From Prostheceraeus crozeri (lineage: Eukaryota > Platyhelminthes > Polycladida > Euryleptidae), in contig CAJQUW010006322.1 of the NCBI GenBank assembly GCA_907163375.1, positions 434,001-498,000 of the forward strand: a stretch of DNA of 64,000 nt, given 5' to 3'. Position numbers and translations under genes: made by a program. This document shows positions 1 through 12,339 of this stretch, one piece after another; positions within the stretch are counted from its first letter, which is position 1; each line of letters starts with the position of its first letter. The notes under the pieces are model-generated. The model did not search any database, had not been told where the DNA came from, and saw nothing but the letters and a program-made list of their open reading frames with translations.

Positions 1-345
1 GGCAGAAGAACTAGGAACTTGAAATAGCGTTCAATAAATACTAATAAGGATGACACAATTTCATGACGCAATCATCGTCGGAGAAAATATCGTTAGTCAG
101 AACTGCGACCCTTGGTTCTCCAAACAATCTTACTTTATTGTAGCACATTAATAATCTTTTCAACTATCACATTTATCCACGATTTATGTCAAATGTTCGG
201 CTTGTCAATACAATACTATTTTAAGGAATTTCTACTGAAGCAATTGTCCAGTGGATATTGGTGGGCAACGCGTGGTCCTCCACCATTTCTCTTATTTATT
301 TGTCTATTTTTTTTATTTCTCTTATATCGTGAGATAGAAGCTTGT

Positions 346-1057
346 CAAATGGTCTGCGTTGATCTCATGAAGGGATTTGATAAAATTTCCCACGAAATTC
401 TTATTCAAAAGATGATCCGTGACAATTTCAGTAGTTTCCTGATATCCTTCGTACAGAACTATATCACATCACGCCGAATGAGGGTAAAATGGAAAGACAG
501 ATGCTCTTCTTTTGGCCAAGTTCACAGTGGGATCCCACAGGGATCATCATTTGGCCCACTTATTTTTAACTACTTCATGTCTGATCTCGTGATTTCTCCA
601 AAAACAGACTTGCTACTGGTTAGATATGCCGATGACCTATTCTTAATTGGCAGCATTAAAAAATGTCATCAATCGTCTGACCTCTTCTCTGGTTATAATG
701 AAATCATCCGTTGGACTCGAGAAAATAGTATGGCAATTCAGGTTCAAAAATGTCAACACCTTTTATACATTCAACAAAAGCTTCAAGAAGATCGACTACC
801 AAATTCCGAACATTCCACTGAAAGTAGAAGTGACTATTCTTGGTGTAACTTTTGACAAGAGGCTGAGATGGACCAGTCATTGTAACCGCATCTGTAAGCG
901 TGCTTCTTCACGACTTTTTGTACTACGTCAACTTCGTTGTTACCTGCCAAAAGACCAGCTCATTATTGTATGTGATAAGTATTATGGAACATGCTGCACC
1001 TCTATTTGTACACTTGAACAAGATGTCGGAGGAAAACATTGAGCGGGCTCAGAGGAG
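346..1057 (+). pseudogene. LINE reverse transcriptase, 5' part (broken)
   Basis: This is the remnant of a non-LTR retrotransposon reverse transcriptase. In the first frame I see VCVDLMKGFDKISHEIL (fingers), GIPQGSSFGPLIF (the PQG motif) and VRYADDLFLIG (the catalytic YADD box). Near 740-800 the reading switches to another frame, which continues with NVNTFYTFNKS, then the thumb-like LGVTFDKRLRWTSHCNRI, so at least one frameshift has accumulated. Residues upstream of about 346 do not look like RT and may not belong to the element. The order of motifs fits Jockey/CR1/RTE-type LINEs, but I cannot assign a clade. The frame is cut at 1057 in the sequence encoding ERAQR by a DNA transposon, and resumes at 3353. 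No endonuclease domain is recognisable, so this copy is 5' truncated. Confidence 0.85.
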
Positions 1058-3352
1058 CAGGCCTGTGATTAGCCTATGAAAAAAATTGAGGATTTTTTTG
1101 TGAAAAATTTGAGGAATGGACACGGAGCCTAATATGATAATTGCAAGAAAAACTACAAATTTTATCACGGATTTTGGGCCAAACTTCAAATCATGAAAGT
1201 CACAACGAAGAAGGTAACCCAAGGGTTGACCACACCCCACTTTTTGAAGTTGTGTATATTACAAAGGAATACTGACTTGGTCATAATCACTTCCCGCGTT
1301 CTTACGAAATCAATTTGTTGCCTCAAGTATTATCTGCTTAGAATGTGTCGAACAGAGGATGTCAGATCAAGCTGCTGATATCGCTCTGCTTCACGCTATC
1401 GTCTCCAATTCAATTATGCTTGTCAGATTTGCATACTGTAATTTTTTGAATGTAGGATATATCCTCAACCACATGCATCTGGGGCTTTGCAACGATTAAT
1501 TTTTACGGACTTTACACAAATTTGGGAGGAGAGTAATCCATAAGTATAGAAAGCTTAAAATCGTTGACGGAATGCTTGTGACTTAAGAAAAGTCAGTAAT
1601 TTATCATGAAGGATACGCCACATTACACACTAATTTACTAATTTTACTTTATGCTACATAAGTTTTGGTGGGTTTTGTTTACTTGTTCGCGTTTGATCAT
1701 ATCGCTCCGATCTACATTCAAATGAACATGAATTCTTTCATACAACACAAAACAAGTGTCGGGAACAGGCTTGCCAGTTGAGTTGTTGGTCTCATACAGG
1801 CAAAGAGTGAAAGATTATCACCTCTATTCGCATGAAGTTGCGCAGAGATATTGACGTCCACATCTTGCAGTAGACCCAGGTTGAAAATCTACCAACCCAG
1901 TACTATGTGGTTCAATGTCTAAATTAATCTAAGTTCACATACAACGATAAGCAATGTGTGCACTAATTTCACACCAACCTGTGTTCAGGTTATGAAATAA
2001 ATGATAATAATAATAATAAACATAAATAAAAAAATTATGAAAACGATCTATACATGAATAATTCATCCAGGATAAATGTCGGTCGGCAGACCCTGGAAAA
2101 TGTAGCTGCAAAAAGACTCATGAGATAGCAGAGCTTCATACGCTTCCAACCCCCGCACGCTAGTGACCAGGAGGCATGTAGACACTAAATTTAGGGACCA
2201 TCCGCTTTACCCCGTCGGATGTGTTCATGTTCAGCGGAAATAAAATGGAAGAGAGTGAGTGAAACAAACGCTTCAGTTGATAAGAGCACTGAAATCCAAG
2301 TGGGCTGGGCTACCTATATGTTATCATATAATGGATATGGAAGATCGATGGATGGTTCTTTAAGAAGTACAGGCATGCATTTAGCAGCCATATAGCCGAA
2401 GAAACATATAAAGAAGGTTGTGACAAAGGTCAAGATAATTAATGAAAATAATTGAATGTGCATTTTATTGTTGGAATTCTAAGCAATATTATGAAGTTAG
2501 AAGTAAAAAATTGCAGTGTTCAAATATACAATTTCTGTAGGTTGATCGGAGTGTTTCACTCATTAAATCCGTGAAAGCATTTAATGAGTGAGTTCGACAG
2601 ACAATAACTTCGGACAACTTCTCTGCTTAGTAAAATAAGTCCAGACGAACCCGAACATCTGCAGCCCTGTAGCTTGCAGAAATGAAAACGACATTCAACA
2701 TATTCAACGTAACGAAGTGCGTCAAGGTAACAAAATTAAAAAAAACAAGCTAACGACTGGTTAATTTTTTATGTGCTAAATATGACATGGTTAAAAGAAA
2801 ATCATTATATCCTAAAATGTCTAGAAATTTAAAAATACTTACTAGAAGGACAAGCAACGGTTCTCCTCTCCTCATGTGGAATGAATTGGTGAGTAAGTCG
2901 CTCTTTTCAAAATTATGTTTATCACTTATATATTGAAAAGATTCTATTTAACAGTCTGCCCATTCAGATGATAAAAGGACAGGTCTGTTTCCAATCAAAA
3001 TATCAGATCTAGCTAGCACAGCGGGATTACGCTATCTAAAACCTACCAAGTGTGTGAGAGAAAAATCATTAAGTTATAAATCATGAGAAGAAAAAGAAAA
3101 GAAATAAATCATGAGTGATTCATGATTAGCAGCATGGATGTAGGGTGTATGTTACAGGATTCTATCTTAGCTTCTTGTTTGGGAGTTTAAATATCATCGC
3201 CATTCGCCAAAAAACAATACATTATCCGACATTTAGTCTGTAGTGTGTCGTATTTGAGGAATTTCTCATACTTAAGCTATATTTGAGGAATTTTTGAGGA
3301 TTTGAGGAGTAATAAACAAATTTGAGGAATTTGAGGAGTAATCACAGGCCTG
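1058..3352. mobile_element. 2.3-kb non-autonomous DNA transposon inside the LINE
   Basis: The element starts CAGGCCTGTGATTA and ends with the exact inverse, TAATCACAGGCCTG. The 6-bp sequence GAGGAG lies directly outside both ends (1052-1057 and 3353-3358) and reads as the target-site duplication. Removing the element plus one GAGGAG rejoins the LINE frame across the codons for QRRARRIC. Near both ends, mostly the right, the motif TTTGAGGA(A/T) is repeated several times, like subterminal transposase-binding sites. There is no convincing ORF inside. The CAG start resembles hAT ends, but hAT normally duplicates 8 bp, so the superfamily is uncertain. An ATA-type microsatellite lies near 2000-2025, and an 11-bp-stem hairpin around CACTCATTAAAT near 2557-2590. 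Confidence 0.75.
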
Positions 3353-3777
3353 GAGGAGAGCACGTCGAATTTGTGTGCGGAGCTGAGTGTCAGTGTTCGA
3401 ACTTTGTTCCCTCGCATATCGGCGGAAGATCTGCGGATTTAAATTGTTCCTAAGTATTTTCTCTGATATTGAACATCCCCTCCACCATTTGACTTTGCCT
3501 AAGGTGACTTTCTCAAACAAGTTTCGCTTACCCATCATTTCATCAACTCTGAGGGCGAAAAGTTTCTTTGTATGCAAGTCTATACTCTTCAATACTGGAT
3601 TTACTCTGTGACAGTGACAGCATCATCATCATCATTATCTGGTTATTTATTTAACACGATTACTTTGTTATGACTTTTATGATATCTAACTTGTAACGAT
3701 TGCTTGTATCCACGCCTCACGATTCCCATTATTGAGGCGGTGTTCTTTCACAATAAACGACTTTATTATTATTATTA
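3353..3777 (+). pseudogene. LINE 3' end: C-terminal codons, 3' UTR and tail
   Basis: This is the 3' continuation of the RT-bearing LINE after the 2.3-kb insertion. The plus frame encodes a C-terminal region (AYRRKICGFKLFLSIFSDIE, then HPLHHLTLPKVTF) resembling the region after the thumb in CR1/Jockey-type ORF2 proteins. An in-frame stop interrupts it near 3383. The coding remnant stops near 3611. The UTR has a CAT-repeat near 3627-3643, an AATAAA near 3750, and ends in a short TTA repeat (about 3763-3777), a common kind of LINE 3' tail. A minus-strand ORF across 3272-3592 is only a shadow of this segment. Confidence 0.7.
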
Positions 3778-6403
3778 CCTGAAGTGGTCAGGACATTATT
3801 TAGATCAGTGATGTGAAAATCGACCACTCCAGCTTTGATATTTGAAAGGTCCTTCTAAGGATGAAAGATCGTCTTTACAATTTGCAAAATCGCTAAACAA
3901 ACTATCTAATGAGCAACATGATGGCACAATAATTCATATTCGCATGCTCAAACCATGTGCCTTTCGCAATGAGCATCTTCTCTGCATGAGCGTCGGTAGA
4001 TAGCCATCAACTGCGGGAGTTTACGCAAAGTCACACGGTGTTTGTTGCCATGTTGAGCATGTCATCATTCCGTAATAAACCACGCTGCAATAGGCCTAAA
4101 AAGAATAAAGAACCCAACCATATGAAAGTATGTGATTTTACGAGACAACTTTTCATTCAAGTATTCTTGCTGGATATCATTTGTACACTATCTCACCAAT
4201 ATCTGTTGCACTCGAATGACGTTATCGTGTAAAAGAGCATCATTAGTGGATCCTAGCCTTTTGAAAGCCGTTTATGTTAGGGTGACGTCAGATACACGTA
4301 GATGTACTTGATCAAATTTATGCATTCCTGTATTGTAAGACATGTATATGCATGCTGACAGATGTTGTACCTTCATAGCCTTTTTGAAAATTGGTGACCT
4401 TAGAATCTTCTCGCGGGTCACTGACCCACCATCACAACTTGGTTGCTCACTACTGATGTAGGCGTACTTGCAATGGTGGTATATTACATTACAATATGCA
4501 CAAGGAATCTTATTTTCACGTCAACATTCATGGACAATAAATTATGATAATTCATGAAATCACATGCGTAATGTGTTATTTAGTAAATGAATCGAATGAG
4601 AACAACATTCCAACCTGACATTTTTTAGATTACCTTCAAGTGACATTTGGAGATGTTTTCATGATATTTATGAATTTCAACTACATTGATTGCTTAAAAG
4701 CAAGTGAATGGATACTATGTCAATATGACGTCATGAGTGTAGGACTTCAAACGAAGAATTAACATAACTAAGCGTTCCTTGAGTTTCTTCTCGTAAGAGA
4801 TGTTCTCATGAGTTAGGATGTATGCTACACAAGCGTCAGCATCAATAATGTGCAGTGTCGCTAATGTGCTTACGACCGATTCATAGACTTTAGAATTCTA
4901 CTTTAATACTGATTTACGTCGTCATTCGATATCACATGTAGTAGATAATTAAACGATATCTTTAGTTGCAATTTTGAGGTATTTAGATGAATTTTTTCTG
5001 TCAACATTACAAAGCTGATTTTTTCTGCGAAACATCTATGAAATCATCATCACATAAATATGAAACTACCATTTCATGATTACATTATTTGCTTGATTTG
5101 AATAGTACACACATCTTCTTTTATTTCGCTTGGCCATGCCATTTCACTGAATAAATGAAAAGTGAACGAAATTCCGTTCGAAACGTCCGAAAAAAATTCT
5201 GTTGAGATTTAGTGCCTGAGATTCGATTACGCAACAAAAACATCATGGTGTATACATCTCGCATTGCAATAAGAACATCATGTCCATGAATTAGAACATT
5301 TCGGAAAACTAATTGTATTCTTCCATTATTTTCCAACAAATCTATTTTATTTGACTGCTCTCACCTCGTGATGTAAAACAATTGAGAAAGCAAAACACAA
5401 GAAAAACATTTTTTGGAATTCTTTAAACATACATCCTGAGCACGAATATCACTTTAAAAAGAACACGAAACTTTTAGCATTTGTCGAATCGAGGGAAGCG
5501 ATTTTTTGCTTGTCGATCAACTGCAAATCTCATAAGATGATGAAAATCATCCAATATTTCTTATTCAGTGTTGCATTATATTGTATTCTAGCTTAGATAT
5601 ATTTCAATTTGCAACTTTTAATCATGCTGTATGATTTAGATCGATTTAGGATCTTAACTATCAACATAAAAAAATTGGCTGAAATTCTCACTATTATTGA
5701 TATTCACCATTCTCTGAGTTCGCAATGTGTTGTCGGAATTGGATTTGATTGAAATAGAAAACTTCATTATTTCATTAAAAATCAACTCATTACTCAGCTA
5801 ATATCCACAATTTGGAAATTCTGTTTTGAAGTTTAAAAATAATGAATTTATCAATGGTATTGTAATTGATATATGAACTGATGCAAACGTAGTTATCGTA
5901 TAATTTAGAATAATTCCCAAGAACTTTCGATTGAGGTTCAAAGTAAACATGTTTTTGAAACAAATGGATATTCAACTAATTCAATGTATAAACGATGCAT
6001 GGAGAGAGAAGTTAAAAGGACAAATAACAAATAAACAAACCGAAAACCTACATGCAAGCGCAGAAACAACGAAACGTATCAGGAAGCTTATCATAAACAA
6101 GAAATTATGACTAATAAGGAAGATGGATGAACATCAAATTTCAATTTCTAAGAAAAGAAAACAGTGAACACAATATTTGAAGTGCGCAAATGGATGATCA
6201 TGATCCTGCCGTACATTGTCCTTCGAAAACATTCTTCTCAGCTCTTGCCACTTCAAGACATGTTTCAAAACTGCCTAATAATACATATGAAGCTACCGGA
6301 ACTAAGGAGAATTATGGCTTCTGAATAACTAATCATTGAGATAAGACATCAACGTAAGAGAGATATCACTTGAACTTTGACGACAAAGATCTGTCGCAGT
6401 ACA
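3778..6403. other. AT-rich intergenic DNA, no gene seen
   Basis: I see no ORF with recognisable motifs, no long terminal or inverted repeats and no RNA gene here. ORFs in this stretch are short and show no family resemblance. Confidence 0.5.
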
Positions 6404-6774
6404 TTGAATATCTACAGAGAACCACAACGATTAAGTGAATGAACGACCCCCTTGATTCCCCGACCGCACTCGCCGGACCCAGGAATCGAACTGAAGTCCG
6501 CGGTGGAGACGAGCTCGCACCCCTTCTCACAAGGCTACGCTGACGGTACTAAAGGAATGCGATAATAATAGGATAATAAGCTGTCGATATCACTTGGAGA
6601 TGGCTACTGCCTTCAATTAGATTCCTTTTGTACCGTCAGTGTAGCCTTGTGAGAAGGTGCAAGCTCGTCTCCACCGCGGACTTCGGTTCGATTTCTGGGG
6701 CATGCCAACGCGGTCGGGGAATCAAGGGTGTCTTCTATTCAACTAATCGTTGGCATTCTCTGTAGATAGTTCAA
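6404..6774. repeat. Palindrome made of two opposed tRNA-like SINE arms
   Basis: Two arms of about 155 bp (6404-6558 and 6621-6774) are inverted copies with scattered substitutions, around a 62-bp spacer. Within the right arm on the plus strand, TAGCCTTGTGAGAAGG resembles a Pol III A box, and GGTTCGATTTC, about 40 bp later, matches the B-box pattern. The arms therefore look like the tRNA-related head of a SINE in head-to-head orientation. The arm sequence is GC-rich against the AT-rich flanks. The two arms are diverged enough to have evolved separately after the inversion or after two insertions. Confidence 0.75.
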
Positions 6775-8896
6775 TTTTTGCAATCACTCTAAATAGTGCT
6801 CTAGCATTTAGAATTCAAGCGAATGTCTCATTTGGTTGGTACCGGTACTCAAAATGAATATGAGAAGTTCTAAACTCCTACCAATACTCAAACAAATTGA
6901 CTCAGCAAATCTGCAATAACGACTTCACTTGCAACATATATAATCCTCATATATTTGTTCACTATTCTTTTACGCTCCGATATTGAGCCATCAGCTTCGT
7001 TCGGGATGTGATCAATATTAAAAGGAATGTTTTACCATGGAGGTGCTTCACATTAATAAAAGGTTTGATGGAAAATTGCCTGCTGACACTCATGTTTCAT
7101 AGATCATCATGAATGATGTTCCAATTAACCGTTTCTATTCAAAGAATGTTAGAATTTGGTGAAAGATGTCGATACCCAAGGGCTGCAGGCCTGAAACTTT
7201 TTGAAACAAAACTTTATCTTTTTAGAATGCCAGAGACGATGTAGAGTCGTCGGATATACTTAAATAATTAAACTTTGCTCAAAAGGAGCACCTCCTAGTC
7301 ATCAGACGCATACTTCATCACATTCCGAAATTTTCATCCCACATGGTTCATTGGAACATTGTTCACCGATGTCTACAAAATTTGCGTGTCAGGCGTTCTA
7401 TCGAACAGACTGAGATCCATTTCATCAAACTTTTAATTAATGTTCAAATTTCTTATTGACTTTAATTTTATTTCACGTATACAGAAGAGGCTGAGAACGA
7501 AATACCGAAACAGTTTTCATTTATCAGGTTCATTTCAACAGAGCATTGGTCTGACAAAAATTTCTAATTTCATGTTGTTTAAATCACATCATTACAATGA
7601 TGACAAACTTGGGTTAAGTAAGTATATAATGCAACAATGAGGAACTCAATTGCTAATGGCAACTCAGTTCATCGGCTCATTTAGCTGTGTTTCCAACTTT
7701 GCTATGAGACACAAAATGTCTTTCAGATGACGATAATTCTTCTAATTAAAAAAATCACAAGATATGTGAATGCAGAGTTCTGTTGGATGACCTTTTTATA
7801 AGATCTATAACTTACAGCAAACGTGTGTCAAGTTACACAGAAAGTTTTATCATTCTATAAATAGAACTTTTAACTTCTCGAAGTGAGTGATGCAGGTCGA
7901 TCAATGGGAGAAGTGTCATCAGAATTTTAACAAATTGAAAAATCTGACTAACAAATTAGTCACAATTTCTTTAAGTACCAGTACGTATAGCCGTGTATCC
8001 ACTAATGTCAGTCATGAGGAGATTTCTTGACCAATTCATCCACGTCGTGTTGTGTTTATGTTGGTTACGCATTCTTGACTGATTCCCATATCGGGAAATT
8101 AACAGGCAAGAGCATTGAACCCACATCTCATTGCTTTAGTTCGGTTAATGACTTATGAAAAAAATAATAAAAACTGCCAAGGTTTTTTGATCAACAGCAC
8201 TTTTAAGTTAAATACATCAACACAAGATGGGTCTTCGAACAGCGCCTTCGATTGTAGCGGGTCGACGGCGCTGGACGCTGAAGGCCGGTCTTGTGTAGTT
8301 TGATTTCCTTGGCTCTAAACTATTGTTGATAAAAAAAACATCTTGGGAGTTTTCTCTTAATTTTCCGGTTATGTTTGAAAATGATCTCTCGACGACTGGA
8401 CACTTAAAAGAAAAGTGTTCATTCAATTTGATATACAAACACTGATTTAATGCTGTCTACAAAATGATTCGGTGGACGTTTGAGGTATCGCTTGATAATT
8501 TGCAAGTAGATGGAAGAAATAGAGCTCATTGCTGTTGAATGAACACTTTTACTTCAAAGTTCATCTATGAAAGTATCTGAATCTGCTTGTGAACATTTCA
8601 ACCTCCGAAGACTTAATTGCGAAGTGCGAAATGCTGAGACAGGAAAATTTACGGCCACAGGAATCAGGTCGGAATTATTAAGCCATTGCTTACATATAGA
8701 AAAAAATTGTCAGACATGGATAATGAATGAGCATTGCGTTATGATTGGTCAATATATTTTGTGTCGCAACTTTGCTTTCTCGTGTAGAGGCACCTTAATA
8801 CATGGCAGTTTTTACATTTGAATTTGATTTTTCACCCGACCTAAGTCAGTCCGAAGCCGACTCTCACAAGTTGCAAGACATTGCTTTGTATAAGGC
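6775..8896. other. AT-rich intergenic DNA, no gene seen
   Basis: No coding region, repeat pair or RNA gene could be supported. Two small ORFs on opposite strands near 8.1-8.4 kb overlap and show no known motif. Confidence 0.45.
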
Positions 8897-9888
8897 TGAC
8901 CCGAAGCAGAGATGACAATTGGGTACAAATCTTAGACTCAGACCCAAAGTGGACCTAAGACCCTTGGATCAAACCCAAGTTGAAATTCAAGAATGTTGGA
9001 GGGAACATAACGCGAGCCATCATATGCAAGTAGAGTAATTTGATAAAGACCAAGGTCCACGAACTTGTCAAATAAGCATGAGATTGCAATCTGATACATT
9101 TCCTGTAATCTCTATTGCGAGCATGATACACAGCAGGCCTACTGTTTGATGATTTTGCAATGAAGGGACTTCATGCCTAGATTTCAAATATAGTCATTAT
9201 GACATGACACAATAATACTTAATGACATGAGGTTATTAGTGCAATACTTAAGCATAGCAAATAGTGTAATATCTGCTGGTCTGTATGTTTTCAGCGTGAT
9301 GTAGCCGAAGTTTACGCAAGCATTATCAAGTTGCATCGAAGCGACAGTGTTGATTTTTTGTGCCTGACTTTTTTGTGAGAGGTCGAGCCCCGAGAGTGTC
9401 AATGGAAGTCGTCAGGAAGGGCATTTGGACTAAAGGATCTCAACGCTCCAGATTAAAGTCTGACTATGTCAGCACCGTCCAAGCCCCCAGTATGGTATAG
9501 TAGTGACGTTAAACCATCATTTTTTATAGACGAAAATTTCTGAAGAAATACTCGTAGTTCTATCCTTGTGATTTCTATTTGTTTCAAAACTAAAAATTAA
9601 CACATTATTTAACGAAGTCAATGAAATTTCTTAGAAAACTACAGAATGACTTTACAAGCATCGAAAACTCAAATCACACGAGGACCTACATATTTTCTAC
9701 CATAGATATTTGTTTGACTTTATTTTAAGACAAGGGTACATTAGCTCAAATGAAATAATTAAAACTGATCATGAGCACGCCAAAATGCTCTGTTGGGTCT
9801 GAATGGGTACGGCCTCAGACCCAGCATTGAACGATGAAATGTTTGGATTCCAGACCCACACGCAAGTGTCATCTCCGACCCGGACAGG
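8897..9888. repeat. Possible MITE with GACCC-rich ends
   Basis: A left segment (GACCCGAAGCAGAGATGACA) and the inverse of a right segment (GGGTCGGAGATGACACTTG) share about ten bases around AGATGACA. Both ends are rich in GGGTC/GACCC repeats and enclose about 1 kb without a gene. The similarity is weak and I found no target duplication, so this is only a candidate. Confidence 0.25.
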
Positions 9889-11938
9889 CGATTGTCTCGA
9901 AACTCGGGCTTTTATCAAACAGTCAGTGTTGTTGCTACAACAACTTCGCTTGACATCCGGTTCTTTGTCTCACTGAGCCATTTCGATCTCAACTGTATTG
10001 ATAATAACGAAAGAAACGGAAGCAAAAAGAATGAAAGGAGAATTGAGAAGGATGGAATCGAATCGATGTACTTCGCAGTCAGGGTTGATCCTACCAATGC
10101 ACGGGGTTGATCAGATCTCGCTAAGTTTGACGCAATTTACACACAACATCTGATCACTTAAGATGCATGTCAGGAAAGCAGTCAAAAGAAAAGAAAATAG
10201 AAAAAAAGATCTTTAAATCTGCGCTAACATTTTGCAGAAGGAACAGTCAATTTGACTGCATCTCTTCAGACAATAAGTACACTATATACACTCGCATCCA
10301 TCTTAGAAACGCTTAGCCCGTTGATGGCGGTTAACTTGTAACAATGACATTGACTCTTACACAAACTTTTAATTGTTTTTTTCAGTGCCAACTTTGCATC
10401 ACAGACGATGCATTGACTAGAAATAATTCCATCTTTTCTTGCTACTTCAAAACATTATAATTATGTTTCTATTGCATTGTCTATTAATGTTGTTCAACAT
10501 GCAACCCTGATCCTCCTGTAACCATTTAAAGATGTTCATGACTCTGCTGGTTAAGAGATATTATTCGTGTTACCGACAACGCTAAGCAATTAAACCATGA
10601 ATGAGATAGTAATTATGGAATATAAAACTGTTTCTGGCATTCTGCTCTTTTTGTTGAAGTCAGGGAGTTATCAATGTTTCCAAGCATCCACACACATTAA
10701 ATGTAAAGTCAGCTCATCGCCGCGGTATTATACGAAGTCTATGAATCGGCTGATACTTTTCTTACTTGATCATCTGAAGCCATGCATTCACCGCTTTCCT
10801 GCAAGGTATCAAATCAAAACGTTTATCGACAAAATGTGCGGGAGAACAAGTTAGTCATTATTTCATGACTGCAAAGGAACAACAAAAAATCATCAGAAAT
10901 ATCAGATAAGTTTATAATTTAAATATTTGAATTGCTTAAGCTTAGTCTGAGTCACTTCTGTTTATGACGTCACACTTCTGAGGCGCAGCCACAAACCATG
11001 GACATCGAATTTCGCTTGCTGTAGCCGAAGACAATTAACTGTATATCGTGTTGTGTACAGGGTAGCACATATACAAGCATGTACGTGGACGAGTATGGGA
11101 CATCGGGCAGCAACATTCCTTTAAAATACTAGGCCTGCATTCCACATTGTTTTTCTCCCTATATTATGGACTATCTTCCTCAAAGTATTAGATAAAAGAT
11201 GTCCACTGTTCATTATTTAGTTGATAATGGTTGTGGCATCACCCGAAATGTCTATTTAACTTTATACCTTTTCCTCCAATACACGTGATTCAGTGTGGCA
11301 TTTTTTGCATATTATTGAAAATATCTGCCGCCGTTACGATAACTGATACACTAAGCAAGGGCAGGTGCAAAACTTCTGCACTTTCGATTTGATTTCAAAA
11401 GGAAATGTCCACGTGGGCGTCTCATGATTAGATTAATGTCAGTTGATAAATTGATTGTACACTGAGTACTTAAAGGATGTTATTCAAGTACCAAGACTAC
11501 AACTTCTGCTTGGCAGTGTTTCATCGAAGCTGCCAAACCAGAATTATCAGATCACCTTGCTGAAAACACTTCAAGTCACAATGACATGCACATGTTCAAG
11601 TCCATAATTGAATTTTCATTGCTAATGTCTAGTGCCTGGCTTTGAGGGAGGCATAAATTATAAGCACCAGAGCCAAAAGAGCCAACTGTTCATGTGTTCC
11701 AGTTCTGTTAGATATTTATTTATTTGAATTCCAAGATTTGCGGCTTGTGGCCAAGCCTGTATGCCTCCGATCGTAGATGTCTCTGATGCGAAGATTATAA
11801 TGAAACTATGCACCCAAACAGTACCGTAATCTTCCAAACTGTCCGGAGAGCGTACTATATAAGGTAAGTAACTTTCTATACCTGTAGAACACATTAAGAA
11901 ATACATCCATCCTATGACATGGTGGAGCTCTTTCTCAC
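9889..11938. other. Intergenic or intronic DNA, no gene seen
   Basis: Nothing coding is recognisable. The part next to 11938 follows the GT donor of the minus-strand exon, so it is likely that gene's intron. Confidence 0.4.
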
Positions 11939-12339
11939 CTCACAATGGACTCCTTCGGGGGTTCCTCAGTTTCTGTTTCGATATCACTGCCGGCTCCAGA
12001 GCCAGGCATTACCATAAGCCTCTTCCTCGCCAACAGAGGACTGTCCATACTGGCGCAGTAGGTCAGTTCTTCGGCTGGTATAGGCTGCCCAGATTGAAAC
12101 AGGCGCTTCAATTCTCCCACTCGAGATTTCATCCCAGAAGTCTCTGTGTTGCTAGCAATACTGGAATCCATGCTACCTGTACTGGAGGCCTGTCTCCGGC
12201 TGGCAAGTAGGCCTTGACGGCTTGGCGTAGGAGGAGAACGGGACTCGAACATGGAGCGCGCACTGTGGAAGTCAGGGATGCGTTCCTCCTCCTCCTCGGC
12301 CTCAACTGGTGGTTTGCCCCGTCCAGCAGGCATGGTGAT
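11939..12339 (-). CDS. Host gene exon, probably first coding exon (unknown protein)
   Basis: An acceptor (TTACAG) precedes ATCACC-ATG, and the open frame ends at GAG/GTGAGA, a good donor, so this reads as an internal exon holding the start codon at 12333. It supplies about 131 codons plus two bases (phase 2). The peptide is low-complexity and probably disordered: an acidic stretch (EAEEEEER), then IPDFHSARSMFESRSPPTPS, a Ser/Thr-rich segment, then SRVGELKRLFQSGQPIPAEE and DIETETEEPP. The short helices ARSMFES and VGELKRLFQ recall linear motifs of actin-associated scaffold proteins, but I do not recognise the family. Codon use is balanced and GC content is higher than the flanks, as expected for a real exon. 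The upstream leader exon and the downstream exons were not found. Confidence 0.65.

Noticed and set aside
3272-3592. Minus-strand 106-codon ORF.
   Set aside because: It spans the junction between the 2.3-kb transposon and the LINE, and lies opposite the LINE C-terminal codons.
9390-9525. A SINE or LINE tail (GTCGTCAGGAAGGGCATTTG).
   Set aside because: The phrase resembles a common retroelement 3' region, but I could not define ends or a tail.
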